Below are positions 1 to 12,704 of a DNA stretch of 64,000 nt, piece by piece. Within the stretch, counting starts at the first letter, position 1. Each line of letters begins with the position of its first letter. A program made the translations under genes and the position numbers. Below the pieces are notes generated by a model that was not told the DNA's origin, ran no database searches, and saw only the letters and a program-made list of their open reading frames with translations. Where the stretch lies: assembly GCA_037176885.1 (NCBI GenBank), contig JAWWNJ010000071.1, positions 434,001 through 498,000 of the forward strand. Direction: 5' to 3'. Source of the DNA: Favolaschia claudopus. Lineage: Eukaryota; Basidiomycota; Agaricomycetes; Agaricales; Mycenaceae.

Positions 1-3000
1 CGCTCTTGATCGACACCGAGGAGAAGGCTAATGCAAGTAAGAGGTGAGGAAACGCAAGAGGGAGCATGAGAGGGAGCTTACGAATAATCCATGATGTTGC
101 TCTTGGCCAGGAAGTCCGCGTCGCTCTTGATAGCCTCATGTAACACCACCTTGGAATGTGGCCGAACAAGCGTCAGTGTACGTTGTTGCCCTGCACACGC
201 GTCAAAAAGTCATCCGACATCGAAGGCACCACACTCACCCTCAATCCACTCCCCATCGAACAACGTCCTAACATCCTTGTCCTTCGCCGCTCCAGACGCA
301 CTAGACTTGACCTTCCGCCCCTGGATCCCCTTCAAGTCGAACGTCTTCACAATCTTCTGGTCGTAGAACAAATTCTCCATGACCAGCAAATCCGCCTTGG
401 ACTGCACATTCCCCGTCTCGAGGTTTCGGATCTCAATGGTGTAGAACCCAATCAACTTCGCCAACACGGTCGCCTTGCTGGCTGTGGCGTCCATATACCG
501 GAAGTACGACGGTGCGAGCTCAATCAGGACTTGTCTGCCCACCGAGCGGTCGTTAGCACATCGTATTTTCCGCCGACAACGGACGGAGAGAGACTCACAA
601 ATCGGCCACGTTCCACGCATTCACAAGGGTCTTGATGATAAACCGGTCGTCCGCTGTCTTCCAGAAGTTGCTCTTACTCTTTCCCCCCTCTGCCGCCCAG
701 TTCGCGCTCTTCGACAAACTCTTCACGAATACGTCCTCAATCCCGCATCGCCTACGGAGATTGTCAAATTGCTTGGCGTAGTAGATGGTGCAGCTGAACT
801 TGAGCCGCTTGCCGACGGTCCAGTCGTACTTGATATGCGGCCGCTCGTCTATGGAAAAAGGATCCGCGGTCGCAGCCGTGAGCAGCCCGTGATGATTCTT
901 GGAAAACATGGAAGGCCGGGGGATCTCGCCATTGTTCAGGAGGAGTTTCATTGCGCTGCTGATCCCACTGGTAAGAGTGTTGGTGAACGAAGACGGTGTC
1001 GGAGTTGGTGCAGATGGTGGTTCTGCTGTCACAGTCGCCGTCGATGCATCCTTCTCATGCTTCGTTTTCGGCTTCGCGTTCTCGGAATCGTCGACAACAG
1101 AACCCTCCTTACTCCGACCCCCCACCGTCGAGTCGCTATCCACAGAGATAATCGAGCCCGCCTTTCCGCGTTTGACATGTATATCGGTAAACATGGATCC
1201 CGCGAGGAAGCTTTCAGACAATCTCGACCCAGGACGCGACGCGGGCGCCCCCTCCACCGAACTCGCCTCGATCTCGTGCAATATCCTCCCAACCTCCTCT
1301 GCTGTCGCATCAACACTACTCACTTCCCCGCCCACCGCATGTCGACTGATCTGCACGTCAGGCTTGCTCCAAGCCGATGGCGGCACGATGCCTGACCCAG
1401 AGGACGACGCCTTCGTCGCCGCGCTGCCAAGGCTACTAAAACGCGATCCGCCGGGAAGCATTGAGATCCCATCGATCGGACTCTTCTGTCGCAGCACTTC
1501 CCGCAATGACAAAAGCGACGTAACGTCCCGCGGATGCTCCTTCCGAGAGATGACCGCTGAATACTCTTCTGGCTCATACCAAACTACACCGTCCTGGTCT
1601 GGGTCCGGTGAACTCGGTGTCGACGACGAGGTGAAAAGCTGTTTGTAGTTGCTCGGTGCGACTTTGGCGGAGAAGAACGACGACGGTGAGCCGCTGACTT
1701 GGGAACTGGGCGTCAGGACGGTAGGAGACGACAAGGCTGCGCGTACGAGCGACATGCTCCCAAGCTCGCGCGCATAGTCCGTAGTGCTGATAATAAACCA
1801 AAACATCATCAAACCACAGAAAAAGGACGATGACACCAAACCAAGCTCACCTCATCGTAAACGCGATGATACTGCCCCAGTCGTCCTCTCGCACAATGAT
1901 ATTACACCCCGGCCCAATATGACAACCCTTACCCCACCACTCGGGTTCCGACACCTCCATCTTCTGCTGCGCCTCACGATTCCGCTTGCTCTTACCCCGC
2001 CCAGGCAAAATCATATGCTTCTTCTGCCACGCCGCAAGCCGCTTCTCTGCCCCCTTCGCCGCAGCAACAAAAGCACGTCGAACATCATTCAACGCCGACA
2101 CAGGCGTCTGCCCGAGTTGTGTATACAACACCTGTTCAGCGCCGTGGAAATTCTGTCGCAAGTTCGCAAGCAGCTCTAGCGAATCTTCAGAGGAAGTTGA
2201 GGCCAGCGCAGATGCAGGCGCCGACGGGGTGGGAGTTACTGGATCGGACGACGCGCGCATCGCTGCTGGTCGTGGAGGGGACGGGAAAAGTTCCTGCGCT
2301 GTGCGTTGGATCGACGGTGTTGTCGGCGCGCTGGGAGGCAACCCAGATATGAGGAGATGATCAGAGCTATTCGGTGGCCGCGCCACCTTCGGCGTCGGAA
2401 GCTCGCTCTCATCATCATCCTCATCCTCCCCACCCTCGCTCGCCGAGTCGTCAAAGTATGCATCATCGACAGACGGCAAGCGAGGAAGCGCCTTGCGGAA
2501 CCCAACGAGGGTGCTTCCAACAAGCGTCGTCTCTAACTTATCCATATGATCCGCAACACCCTCCCACCACGCCTTGATCTCTCTCCTCAGCGCACGTTTA
2601 TCCTCCTCCACCGGGGCTTGAGCCTGCGTCGCACTGCTAGCAGCGGTCGACACACTCGCCGTATCATCTTTCGAAGTGGCACTAGCACTCGTTGCGACGG
2701 ATGTCCTGGCGCTGTTGGTGCCCTTATCCCCACTCTTCCGAGTGATCTGCAGCCTCGGAACCCTCAACTCGAATACGTCGTCGATGGTAGAAAGCCTGAA
2801 CGAAACGGCATACCCGAGCGCCGGAGACGCAAAATGTCGGATGATATTAAAACGCGATGAAGGTAGAGGTGGAGAAGCTGCGTCTGAATTGGCAGCCGAG
2901 GGTGGAACGCGAATTCCGAGCGGGGGTGAGGTATGAGAACATAGCGCAGGTGTGAGAGTACATATCGCCCGCGAATATATCAGTACCTCAAGAAATTTGG

Positions 3001-5225
3001 AATATGAGAAGAGGCTGGGGAGAAGTGAAGAATTAGATATTGTTGGTCACAGAACAAAAAGTGACCACGTACTATGCTCCATCATTCATCTTCTTCCTGT
3101 CTGAGCATTTACCACAGACGGCGCAGCTGACCCACATTTCAATGCGCTCCTCGTCAATAGCATCATTCTTAGTGCCTTTCTCCGTTGCAGTCGATAATGC
3201 GCTTCCAGTTCCACTATCAGCAGCAACTTGTTCCGTCTCCGCCTCCTTTACGTCCGCCTCTTTCTTCTCCTTCACAACATCCTTCTTGGAATCTGCCTTC
3301 TCCTTCTCCTTAGTCTTCTCTTTCTCCTTCTTTAATTCCTTACTCCCCTTCAACTTCTCCTCCTGCGCTTCCTCGACCTGCTCGCCCTCCGCCACAACCT
3401 CGACGCTAATCCTCACCCCGCCATGCACCAACCTCACCACATGCTCCCCTTGCTTGAACGTACACCCCGTTCTCCCGCACGGCAACGCAGCACAACGACA
3501 CATCCTCCTCACCATCTCACCCACACTCCGGTCCACCCCACTACCACCACCATCCCCCTTGCCCCTCGAATAATACTGCCACGTCACCCAATGCGGCCGC
3601 TCACAAGGCGCATACGTCCTATGCGGCTCCTCCTCCTTCCCCGCCCCAAGCGTCGACGTCGACCCCGCAGCACTGATCGTCCCCGTCGACCCCGTCATCC
3701 CCTCCCCAGGCACATGCGTCGAACACAACACACTCAACTCCTGCATCCTCGCAAACCCCCGCGCACCCACCATCGCCTTCCCCCGTGCCTCCCGATCCCG
3801 CTCGCGGGCGTCCCACCCGAGTATACTCCCCAGCCCGACCTTCTCGTCCCCGAGCAGCCGGCGCCCCGGATGCTCCGCCTCCTTCGCCGCGAGATCCACG
3901 ATAAGCGGCGGCGGGGCGAAGCGCACTGTGGTCGAGGAGGACAAGAGGGACGCGGCGGAGGAGAGGCGGGCGAGGATCGCTGTGAAGGCGGCGTCTTGCG
4001 GTTCGGGGCAAGGTGCGGGAGAGGGCTTGAGGAATGAGTCGGCTGCGGCGCCGAGGAAGGAGAAGCGGCGGATGCGGCTGCCGGTGCCGTCTTCGGAGAG
4101 GCGGGGGGAGGCGGGGATGCTGCTTTCGCGCGAGGAAACGGAGGTGAGGTCAAACGACGCGCCGCTGCGCGCGCCGGTGCTGCTCGTGGTGGAAATGGTG
4201 TGTGTGCGCGGCATACCGGCGTTCTTCTTCTGAAAAAATGACAAGATGCCGGGAAGGAAAGTCTTGCTTTGACGCGACGACCGGGGCGTGACATCGCCCT
4301 GAGAGGAAGGAGAAGTCGAGGCCACACTCGGCTGGTAGGACACCGCAGACATGCGGGGCTTTGGTCGCGGAAATTGTAGCTGTACGCCGGAATTTGCGAA
4401 AAAGTGTTGTTCCAGTAGAAGCGACAAATGTAGATAGATCGATATCCGCAACGCCTTGCTCAGAGCATGGTGCTGGAGTGGCGAAGTTACCCCTTTGAAA
4501 GCAAAGGTTCCGCCAACAAGCTTGACGTCAGGCGTGTCGGCTGATGTGAGCGTCAGTGGCGGATCTAACAACGAGGCGAAAAAATACGCACCGTCCCACT
4601 CTGCAAGTCCATACAAAATCGACGACGGCTCGTCCGAGTCGTCCTCCGGTAGCGAATACACGCTCGGCTTGAACACACATCCAACATTAGCAGGAATGAG
4701 ATCGAAGCCGCTGTCCTCGTTCGGAACAGCTATACGACTCCCCAGCGGCGCCAGACACAGCAGCAAGTGCTTCGACTCTGTTTTTGGATTTGGCAGTGCT
4801 GGCTGCGAGGCGAGATCCCGAATTTGACGCAGAGCCTCGACGGTGGGATCCTCAGGAAATGCGACCGGGCTCGAGACAATGCTCCGCAACGACGACGCAG
4901 CGCTGGACATCGTGTCCGTCCGCGTCAAGAAAAGGTTTGACCGTTGCGGCTCCTCGTCCCGACGTCGGGTAACATGCCCCCTTTTGAGTCCTGCAAGCCA
5001 CCGTCCTCGCGTCACAGCGTCGCTAAGACTATCGAGTGCGTCCTCCAAAGTTGCTTTCCATAAGTCTTCGCCGTCGTCGACTTCGGCCTCGGATAGAACA
5101 TGGCGAATAAAGCGGGCCCGGTGCTCTCTTGCATCGACTGAGAGAGTAGTGAGATTGGGAGGCGTAGCAACGACAGGGACAACGGGGGGTATAGGGATTT
5201 CGGGGAGAGGCTTGTGGTCTGCCAT
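1..5225 (-). CDS. FAB1: 1-phosphatidylinositol-3-phosphate 5-kinase (Fab1/PIKfyve type), 3' end outside window
   Basis: Makes PI(3,5)P2 from PI3P on endosome and vacuole membranes. Exons on the minus strand are 5225-3073, 3014-1851, 1786-599, 534-239, 190-82 and 27-1; all phases agree and give about 1645 residues before the window edge. Visible parts are a reduced chaperonin-like segment (ALSKALRISIYLHLSLLLEQ), the Fab1 Cys-rich region (YYSRGKG, then C-x-C and MWVSCAVCGKC), the conserved joint YSKFLEVLIYS, FELRVPRLQ, and a PIPK catalytic domain with VMENLFYD, KTFDLKG and NIMDYSLLLGVD. The start is taken at MADHKPLPEIP; an in-frame ATG at 5327 would add 34 residues including a hydrophobic stretch. 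No FYVE finger is visible in the reading frame or in the 1.6 kb upstream. The activation and lipid-binding residues downstream of MDYSLL cannot be judged because the gene is cut. Confidence 0.92.
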
Positions 5226-5327
5226 GGCCGTCTTCGACTCTCGGAAGATAAGCAGCAGGATCCTATACAAGCATGCGAAGGGCAGTAGGATTAACGTTAT
5301 AGGAACGCTCAGAGCGGTGAGCGTCAT

Positions 5328-6982
5328 ACGTGTGGGACAGTGGGAGCTAATTCGGCGGCAATACCCACGCTGTCAGAACTTCGCGCAAATCAAATTAGGG
5401 GACTAGAAATTCAAAATGAGGAGGTTGGGTTGAAGTGTTCGAGGGTAGAAAGATGAGAGAGACGATCCAGTCCATCAAACACTTGTAATATTCCAAAGAA
5501 ATGAGACTGACCGAATTTGTTGGGCATATTTAAGGAAAATCACTGTGCAAAGTATTCGTCATGATTTTCAAGTCAATAATCATGATTTTCAAATTTCATA
5601 TTAATATCCAGAAAGATTGAGAAGGGTAGACCGCCGCCACTGGCAGGTCAAAAAAGTGCGCTTCAGATCTACGAGGGGATGACATCTGCAGAGAATAGAA
5701 AGTTCGAGGGAGTTTCGGTAATACTAACCGCTGTGGGTGGAAAAGACTGAATAAAATTGTAATAGACCAACAATACAGTTCATTTGAGTAACATCGACGA
5801 CTCGGACGAACTCGAGCGCGTACCATTGGCTTCCGGTTGGAGTATAGAATGAATATGTGAGGCGTGGCAGATGGATGGACTTCGTACGCTGAAAATCCGT
5901 GTGTCTAAGATACAGTCAGATCAAGTTATCGAGGAATTTTGAATATCTTTGAATCGCGCAACGGTTATAAGGATGGCAATCGGTGAAGATCTTATATAGT
6001 AGTATCATGGCAAACCTAGAGTAGCACCATGAGACTCGCAGACGGAAGCCAAAGGACGAGTAATCTTGGATAGCTTTCCCGCTTTCCGGAGGTGGGAATA
6101 TAAAGACTCCTACAACCCGGCTTTGGGATGAGACTCACAAACGAGGGGAACGTACTGGGACCCAGTTCAACTAATGATGCATCGTGGGCAAGGTTCCGAA
6201 CCCGACTAGACCTGACAACAAAATCGAGGCATGCCGTGTGGAAGCGCTTTTGATTTTGGGATTTCAGGATGTAGTATACGATCTTTGGGAACGTATATAT
6301 GCGGTAGGAGTACAGCGTTAAGTTTATGAGGCAAAGCACGTAGATTCACAGAAAAAAAACGCGGTTTTCTCTCGTTTACTTGCGCGACTTGGGAGATACA
6401 AAATTTGCGATGCTTTGACTGTCTGCGACTTTGCTGCGACTCCGGATGACCTGAATATCATCGACTTTAGTCTCTGCAAGTTAAAGGAGCAGAAGAAGAC
6501 AGCGCACCCATCGTGTATGAATTCAGAGATATCGGCAGGAAGGAAAGTTGGAAAGAAAGGAAAGTCGCGTTGTCGGAGTTTGAAATATGATGACGTCGGA
6601 GTCGAAAACCGAAACATCCCGAAATTTCCTTCTTTCTTCGAACCACGACTGCCGACCAGGTTTTGCTTGGGTTTCACCGTGCGTGGTGCTGACTGAAGCA
6701 TGTCATTCAACAGCCTGTATAAAGCCCGCGGAGGAGGAGGAGGAGGAGGATTGCCTGCGCGGTCCCACATTTGAAACAGCAGGGGCCCGTACTACATACA
6801 TCGGCGTGTAATGTATGCTACGGATGTCCTTCATCGCCGTCGTTATGAACAGCCCACTTATGTTCACTTACTTTCACCTGTTTCCGAGGAAAAGAGAAGG
6901 AAGAAAATAAGGGAACGTGTTACCGTCTCGCGACAATTGATGCTAAAGGACATGAGTGGGGACTGGGGATGAACAGCATGTT
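5328..6982. other. Intergenic, no supported gene
   Basis: Short open frames here have no recognisable domain and no splice-compatible partners. The stretch includes the FAB1 promoter side, two close copies of tcatgattttcaa near 5559 and 5579, a GGA-repeat tract near 6730 and a possible TATA motif (ctgtataaag) near 6714. No function is proposed. Confidence 0.5.
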
Positions 6983-9050
6983 TTATTGACTATCTGCCCG
7001 AAGGAAATGTGATGGCGGTACCCACAACTCCTTCCCTTTGTACAGCTCCAACACATCATACACAAGCTTTGCTACGCGGGCTGTGAGATTGTGATTGGCT
7101 ACCAAAGCCAAAAGAAAGTCGTAAGCTGGGGCACTGGTCAAACGCCGCAGGTCCGGCTGCGACATGAATACATCACGTAAGAAATCGGCGCGAAGTCGGG
7201 AGAGGGAGGGATGGCCAGGGCAAATCAGCAGAGCATGACATTCGTCTTCAACCCCAGCATGACAGAACCGACACAACCGCAATTCCCTTTCAACATACCG
7301 CCACGATCGGTTCGCGTGTCGGAGCTCTTCTATTGCAAGTTTGTGATCCGAAACCAAAAAGCGCGTGTAGGCAACTCTGTGGGACGGGTTCACCAAACGA
7401 AGATAATGGCGCAATCCGAGCGTCACCAGTTTCCCAGCATCGTCGCGTTCGAGGCGGTGCTTGAGGAACTGTGTCTTGACGAGTGTTGAAACTTGCATCT
7501 GCAAGTCGCACTCGCAAGCCAACAGCACCCTGTCCATAACTTTTTCGATACCCCGCGCAGTGAGCAGCGAATCTAGGGAGATATGAACGGGAGAGGGAAG
7601 TGACGCTAGAACCCAACGAATATCGGAGGACCAGGACGGGAAATTCGCTGCAGCCAGTCGAAAGGATTCTCTGAATGCTGCACGAGTCAAGTCGTCTTGT
7701 CGATCGATTCCTACAAGGTAGATTGCATAGCCTAGAGCAAGGATAGCACGCCGATACCGAACGGGAAGAATACCAGTCTCCGTGAATAGGACTGAAAGCA
7801 TGCAGCGGGGGCTAAGATCAAGAAGACGCCGCAGAAAATGCTTTTGCGGGGTCTCGAGCTCGCCGACCAAGGAGAGATCCGTATCCAGCACAATCTCACA
7901 GCCCGAGGTAAGATGCGGGTCTACTCGAGCCTTGTACAGTTGTAGCCCTTCCCGTGGCGGTAGGACTCCGATGTACGACTCAGCGGAGAAGCTGGCATAG
8001 GAGACACTGCGTGCTTTGGACGCCTTGACAGTATAGTGTTTAGAGAAAATGTTTCTGGTGACTGAGGTGAACCAGATCCCAACATATTTGTACTCGGAGA
8101 CCAGCTCGATGGGCGCAGATCCGACGTAGAGGGTAGGGACAAGGCGGGGAAGGGGTCCGAAGAGCATCCACTGTGTCTTGAGCACGCTGATGACCATGAA
8201 GTTGGAACGACACCAGGAAAAGAAGGAGTCGACGCGACGCTGGATGCCAGCGGCGGTAGTAGAGAAGAGAGCCACATCATCCGCTTGCTCGACGTGGCAG
8301 ACGGGGATGCCATCGAGTACAACGTCGTCGGCGTCGAGAGGGAAGAACAAGTCCGCGAAGAAAATGTTCCACAGGCCGGGAGAAGCCGAGTCTCCCGTAA
8401 GCACGCCGATAGCCGATTTAAACGCCGCTGAATACTCTCCTCCATGTCGCACAATGTACACCATGCGCGCATACAACATGCGAAGCCAGTCAAACAGTGG
8501 TCCTGAAACCCCCGCGCGATACAGCTTTGTCCACAATGTTGGGAGATCCGTTGCTGGAAACGCATTCTTGAGGTCAACGAAGACGACATAGAGGCTTTTC
8601 CCTTCCGCTCGTGCCTTTTCAATCGCGCATCGAAGGATAAAGGAGTTGTTGTTCGTCCTCTTGCCCTGCCGAAACCCATTCTGCGATTCTGGTACGACGT
8701 CGTTCTCTTGCACCCATTCAAGGAGTCGCTGATCGATGAGCAGGGTAAGAACTTTGAGCAAGCAGCATTCGAGTCCAATGAGGCGATACGAGTCAGGGTC
8801 TGTAGCGCGCTTCCCTTGCTTCAGTATACCAATGAGAATTGTAGTCAGCCACGCATTCGGCGCGTCCTGGTAGTCAATGCAAGCCTACGAAGATCGATGA
8901 GACTCGCAATTAGATGGAAAATTTCGTGCGAGGTGCAGACCTGAAAAAGTTTGACTAAGACGTCGTTGGGGATCTCGAGAATCTTCAGGTAAGCAATCCG
9001 GTCGACACCGGTGGCGCGCGGGAATAGAGCAAAACGCGCAAAAATTCAGC
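6983..9050 (-). mobile_element. Non-LTR (LINE) retrotransposon fragment: reverse transcriptase, 5'-truncated and frameshifted
   Basis: A 592-residue open frame (8761-6983, open further upstream) carries reverse-transcriptase motifs in order: SQNGFRQGKRTNN, FVDLKNAF (motif A with catalytic Asp), GDSASPGLWN (motif B) and QADDVALF (motif C, the usual YADD with Gln first). A C-terminal C-x2-C...H...C finger follows (CRFCHAGVEDECHALLIC), as in LINE ORF2 proteins. Upstream the translation continues as PNAWLTTILIGILKQGKR, then needs one frameshift near 8880 to continue as RATGVDRIAYLKILEIPND, and stops abruptly near 9050. No endonuclease domain is left. The element is a 5'-truncated, probably immobile copy. 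No clear target-site duplication or poly-A tail was seen. Confidence 0.85.
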
Positions 9051-9060
9051 GAACGTGGCA

Positions 9061-9557
9061 GCGACCAACGATAATCGATTCTATACAGCTGGAATCCGAT
9101 TCAATTCAAATTTCATGTTAACGTTTCGAATTCAGCTTGAAAAGCCTGCCAGCCGTTCTAGGGTTGTTTCGATTTCACACCGATCGTCACCGCGGACCAA
9201 GATCCTCGTTGCAACATCGCCCTCATAGCCTTTGAGGGCGGAACTCCAGCCGACTACTTAGCCATTTGCCATTGGTTTGCCAAAAGGTTTTCTGCTCTAA
9301 ACTTCGACTATGTTACTTGATTATTGATACATTTCAAACAGCAGTATTCGAACTGTGTTTTTCACATATCCCTGCCAACCCGCCTGCCATTTCAGTAGGA
9401 GAATATTTGTTCAACAGCTCTCTGTTGTTGAAGGTCTTTTGACGATTCTGAAATTTGTAAGGCCGCTACTGTATGTGCTGTGACTTTTCAATATCAGGCA
9501 CTTACTTATAAGTAATCTGTCTCTCAGTCATACAGAGTCATAGTCATACTCTGCCAG
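9061..9557. other. Intergenic, upstream of the DUF6534 gene
   Basis: AT-richer sequence between the LINE remnant and the next start codon. No gene, repeat or convincing core promoter motif was recognised. Confidence 0.4.
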
Positions 9558-10587
9558 ATGAATCCTCCAAGCGACTCGTTTGACGCCAATGGCACCATTG
9601 GTCAGTATACAGTTCACCGAGTACTATCTTAATTGGGCATCCTGAAGGCATTTCGAGGTGCATTTCAAATCGGTGTCTTGATTTCTTGTGTTCTGCTGGG
9701 AGTAACAACCCTTCAAGCCTACGTGTACTACACCCGCTTTCCCGACGATTCACCCAAGTTGAAAGCCCTAGTAAGAGATAACAAACCACCTGGCTTCGGT
9801 GAACTTATTGTACACATTTTCACAGGTTATGTTTGTCTGGTAAGTGTCTTCTTCACCATCCGCTTCTATCCTCATGAGCTGCTATACAGGGTCTGTGAAG
9901 TCACTCATACAATATGTGTCGCCCAAGCCCTATACCAGTACACAGTACTGGATTTTGGTCATCCAGAGCACATATTGGGGCGAATTCCAGTCAGCCTCGA
10001 CACTGCTGTGTTTTTCTCTGCTCTCATTAAACAATCTGGTTAGTTGAAACTATCCATACCTGTCTTTGACATCTGTCTGAATAGCATGGCAAGTTGAATG
10101 CTTCTATGCTAGCAGGATATATACACTCTCCCATCAAAAACTCTGCATCCCTATCATCATCCTATTTCTTGCCTTCATTCACCTCGCCGGTAACATGTGG
10201 ACATTTGCCATAGATCTCCATCTAGACTCCTTACCGAGCTATCTTGCTCATTGGACCTGGCTGTCCATGGTAATGCTGAGTGTCAGCGCAACCAACAGCC
10301 TTCTCATCAGCACAACATTGGTTGTGCTTCTTTGTGTCGAAAGGAATTTCTTACAACGCAAGTACGTGCCATTCCAAGTTATCAACTTCAGCATTTTATA
10401 CTTGTCTTTTGTACTCAGGACCGTTGTCTTGGTCGATAAAGTCATTGTGTGGACCATTGGTTTGTTTGTAGCTTGGCTTTTCCAGCATCACATCTGACAT
10501 TGTCATGCATGAAATATAGAAACTGGAGTGTTGACATGGTATGAGCATAAACAATTGTTGCCACTCCTTCATCGAAATTTGTTTTGA
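9558..10587 (+). CDS. DUF6534-family seven-helix membrane protein, 3' end probably damaged
   Basis: Translated blocks match the agaricomycete membrane protein family with C-terminal DUF6534: FQIGVLISCVLLGVTTLQ then YYTRFPDDSPKLKAL, FVWVCEVTHTICVAQALYQ, HPEHILGRIPVSLDTA, WQVECFYASRIYTLS, TNSLLISTTLVVLLC and VIVWTIETGVLTW. Introns at about 9774-9824, 9840-9889, 10038-10084 and 10462-10519 have GT-AG ends and restore frame. The first intron is unclear: an ATG at 9558 (MNPPSDSFDANGTIG) fits the usual N-terminus, but the join to the GAFQIG block requires a very short intron. After TGVLTW the family normally has one more helix and a YSN-containing tail. Here the frame stops at 10585-10587, while a tail-like stretch (FDFNLTSV) sits in another frame, so a frameshift is likely. 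Function unknown; receptor-like topology. Confidence 0.7.
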
Positions 10588-11317
10588 TTTCAACTTGACC
10601 TCAGTGCAACAGAAATACTCGAGATTGGGTTTGTAAGCTTATCATACAGGTTAGATCTGTGTTGTTATTGATCTAATCTTCAGTGTTTAGCGATGAAGGA
10701 AAAAAGTGCGTGTTCATGTCTGGCAGCTTCTTGCTAGTAGCCGAAATTCATGTTATAATGCAACAGTGATATGGATTGCATTGCAATCTTTGTTGTTGCT
10801 TCACGAAGTGAGGTTTTTTTTTTCACACATTCACATTAGCTTGACTTGACACCATAGTATACTCCAACTGTCTCCTTGCAAGGCAAGGGGGAATCTATGT
10901 TGTTTTGTGTTTGAGTTCTGACCCAGATCCAGTTTAAATGGGCGAGTAACACTCCGCTCAATAGATGGTCAAGATGCCTCATTGCATGGTTTGGGTACCA
11001 CACACAATGTGAGTTGCCCCCTCTCCTGGTCTCTCTCTCTCTCTTTGAGGAGCGAAGGCTGATCAACACTGCATAGATTGAGATACACCAGAAAACGGAA
11101 AATATGGCCGTGCAGTTCCGAGTCAGTGATCCTCCCGAGCTATCTGAGGTTCCCTGTCATGTTGAGGAATGCTGATGTGGAACAAACAACATTGAAATAG
11201 CCAGAATCGGGAGTCCTACTTCTCCGATCATGATTCCGGCTACATCTTTACTATCACAGAGGCAACTTGCATTTATATAGCCTTCGGCAGTCACAGCACC
11301 TCTAATTAACTTATAAT
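10588..11317. other. Intergenic between a plus-strand and a minus-strand gene end
   Basis: Contains a poly-T run near 10815 and a CT repeat near 11030. The possible leftover tail of the DUF6534 gene lies at about 10590-10640. Nothing else is recognisable. Confidence 0.4.
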
Positions 11318-12704
11318 TCATCCTTCAGTATCCACATTCTTACCCTCACTCTTCAGTACATCCGATGCTGACGATCTCCAATTTTGTCTCAGTATCAATT
11401 CACTTGATTGAATGCTGCCGAAATTGTCTGCTAGATTGTTCAGTCCAACATAAACAAGTGTGAATGTTGGCAGGATATTCTACAAGGCGGTGAGGACAGC
11501 AAAACAGTTGACAAAGAGAAATACTTTCCAGCAGCTGTGGTGCAATGGCGATCCAATCAAGGAAAAATTTGTCGTCCATGTAATCTGCGACAATGAGAGG
11601 GAGCATCATGCACACATAAGCTGCGCCGGATTCTAGTCTAAAAAGTTGTGAGATTGGAGTTTTTGTAGCCTCATTACAGATTCTTACATGATTTTCACGG
11701 CGAGGCTGTATCGCCGCCGGGTTGTATCATCGAGGTACGGAGTTCCCGAGGCTGCATATCGCATAAACAAAATTCGACCCGCTGTGAAAGCTTCAGCGAT
11801 CGCAGATGTTCAATATGGAATTCATCACCGGTCAGGGCTGTGAGGCATGCATTGGTCAACAAAGCCAGAATGACTCCACTTCGTCGAAGTGTCCTCCGTG
11901 ATTGATTCAAGATGCTGAAAATTGCCATGACTGCGGGACTATGAGTAAGTTATACGGCACACAACAAAATGATTTCCTGGGGGGGTGACTTACACAGAGT
12001 TCCTAGCATAAGCAGCGAAGGCACGATAATTGGTTTCATTCGACGGCCCCAGATTGCATAGCAGCGGTATACCTGGGGTGTCTTTTAGCTACAGGAGCCG
12101 GAGCATCTAAGGGAAATGCGAACAAAGATGCAGTCTGTTAATAGACTGAGGTTCCCCAGCATTGAAGAGATGATCAGGAGCCAAAGATCTCGGTGGGTAG
12201 GGGTACATACATGTTGGTCGCCAGAGCGACAATTTGCGCAGTCACCAGTGCCTGGTCAATTTTCAACAGCGATGCGAGTTTCTCGAGGTCCTCCGCAGTG
12301 ATGATGTCCAAACGAACTATTTGTTGAAGGAGATGGGCATAAACGGCGGTGTCGGCCGTAAGTAGTGCGGCTTGAGTGGTAGCAATGACAGCCATCATGC
12401 AGCTTGCCGCCATGAGAAGCTTGGTCCCTTCGCTCCTTCGACGAGAGAGAGTATACAGCGAGAGAAAGAACAGGTTGATATAGACACCTCAAGTCGAATT
12501 GAATCTCAGACCCAGAGTAGCAACGACGGAAGTATTTTGGACAACACCAACCATAGAGGACGAGTGAAAACTGTGGGCTGAAATTCAGCAGCTTGCATTG
12601 AATGAGCCTATCATCTGAGGCTCCCTCACCGCAGTTTGGCCCAAATCGACCTTAAGCTCATCCCACGTAGAGTCAAAAGTTTCGGTGCTGACAGTGTATT
12701 GCAT
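11318..12704 (-). CDS. Unnamed seven-helix membrane protein, family copy D
   Basis: Eight exons read MQYTVSTETFDSTWDELK, a 19-nt micro-exon (FSLVLYG), VYINLFFLSLYTLSRRRS with TKLLMAASCMMAVIATTQAA, a 22-nt micro-exon (LLTDCIF), VYRCYAIWGRRMKPIIVPS, ILALLTNACLTALT, AGRILFMRYAASGTP, LESGAAYVCMMLPLIVADY and NILPTFTLVYVGLNNLAD. Seven hydrophobic stretches are visible. Landmarks shared with the copies near 44, 49, 53 and 58 kb are LYTLSRR, YRCYxxW, AGRI and NILPTFTLVYVGL. The final intron (11480-11528) lacks a GT donor: the base pair after the homologous exon end is GA (gaaagt). Without splicing there, the last helix is lost. Agaricomycete genomes hold many such genes; no function is known to me. 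The neighbour at 13.7-15.2 kb is a zinc-finger-family gene, as beside copy E. Confidence 0.75.

Noticed and set aside
3423..4327. Several long plus- and minus-strand frames rich in Arg, Pro and Ala
   Set aside because: They are other-frame readings of the GC-rich FAB1 first exon.
6181..6215. ggttccgaaccc resembling a tRNA T-arm
   Set aside because: No matching acceptor stem, D-arm or anticodon arm around it.
6782..6812. gggcccgtactacat followed by a near match to the first DUF6534 exon at 26941 (GPYYI...IGV)
   Set aside because: Only about 25 bases match and no second exon of the family is found nearby; too little for a relic call.
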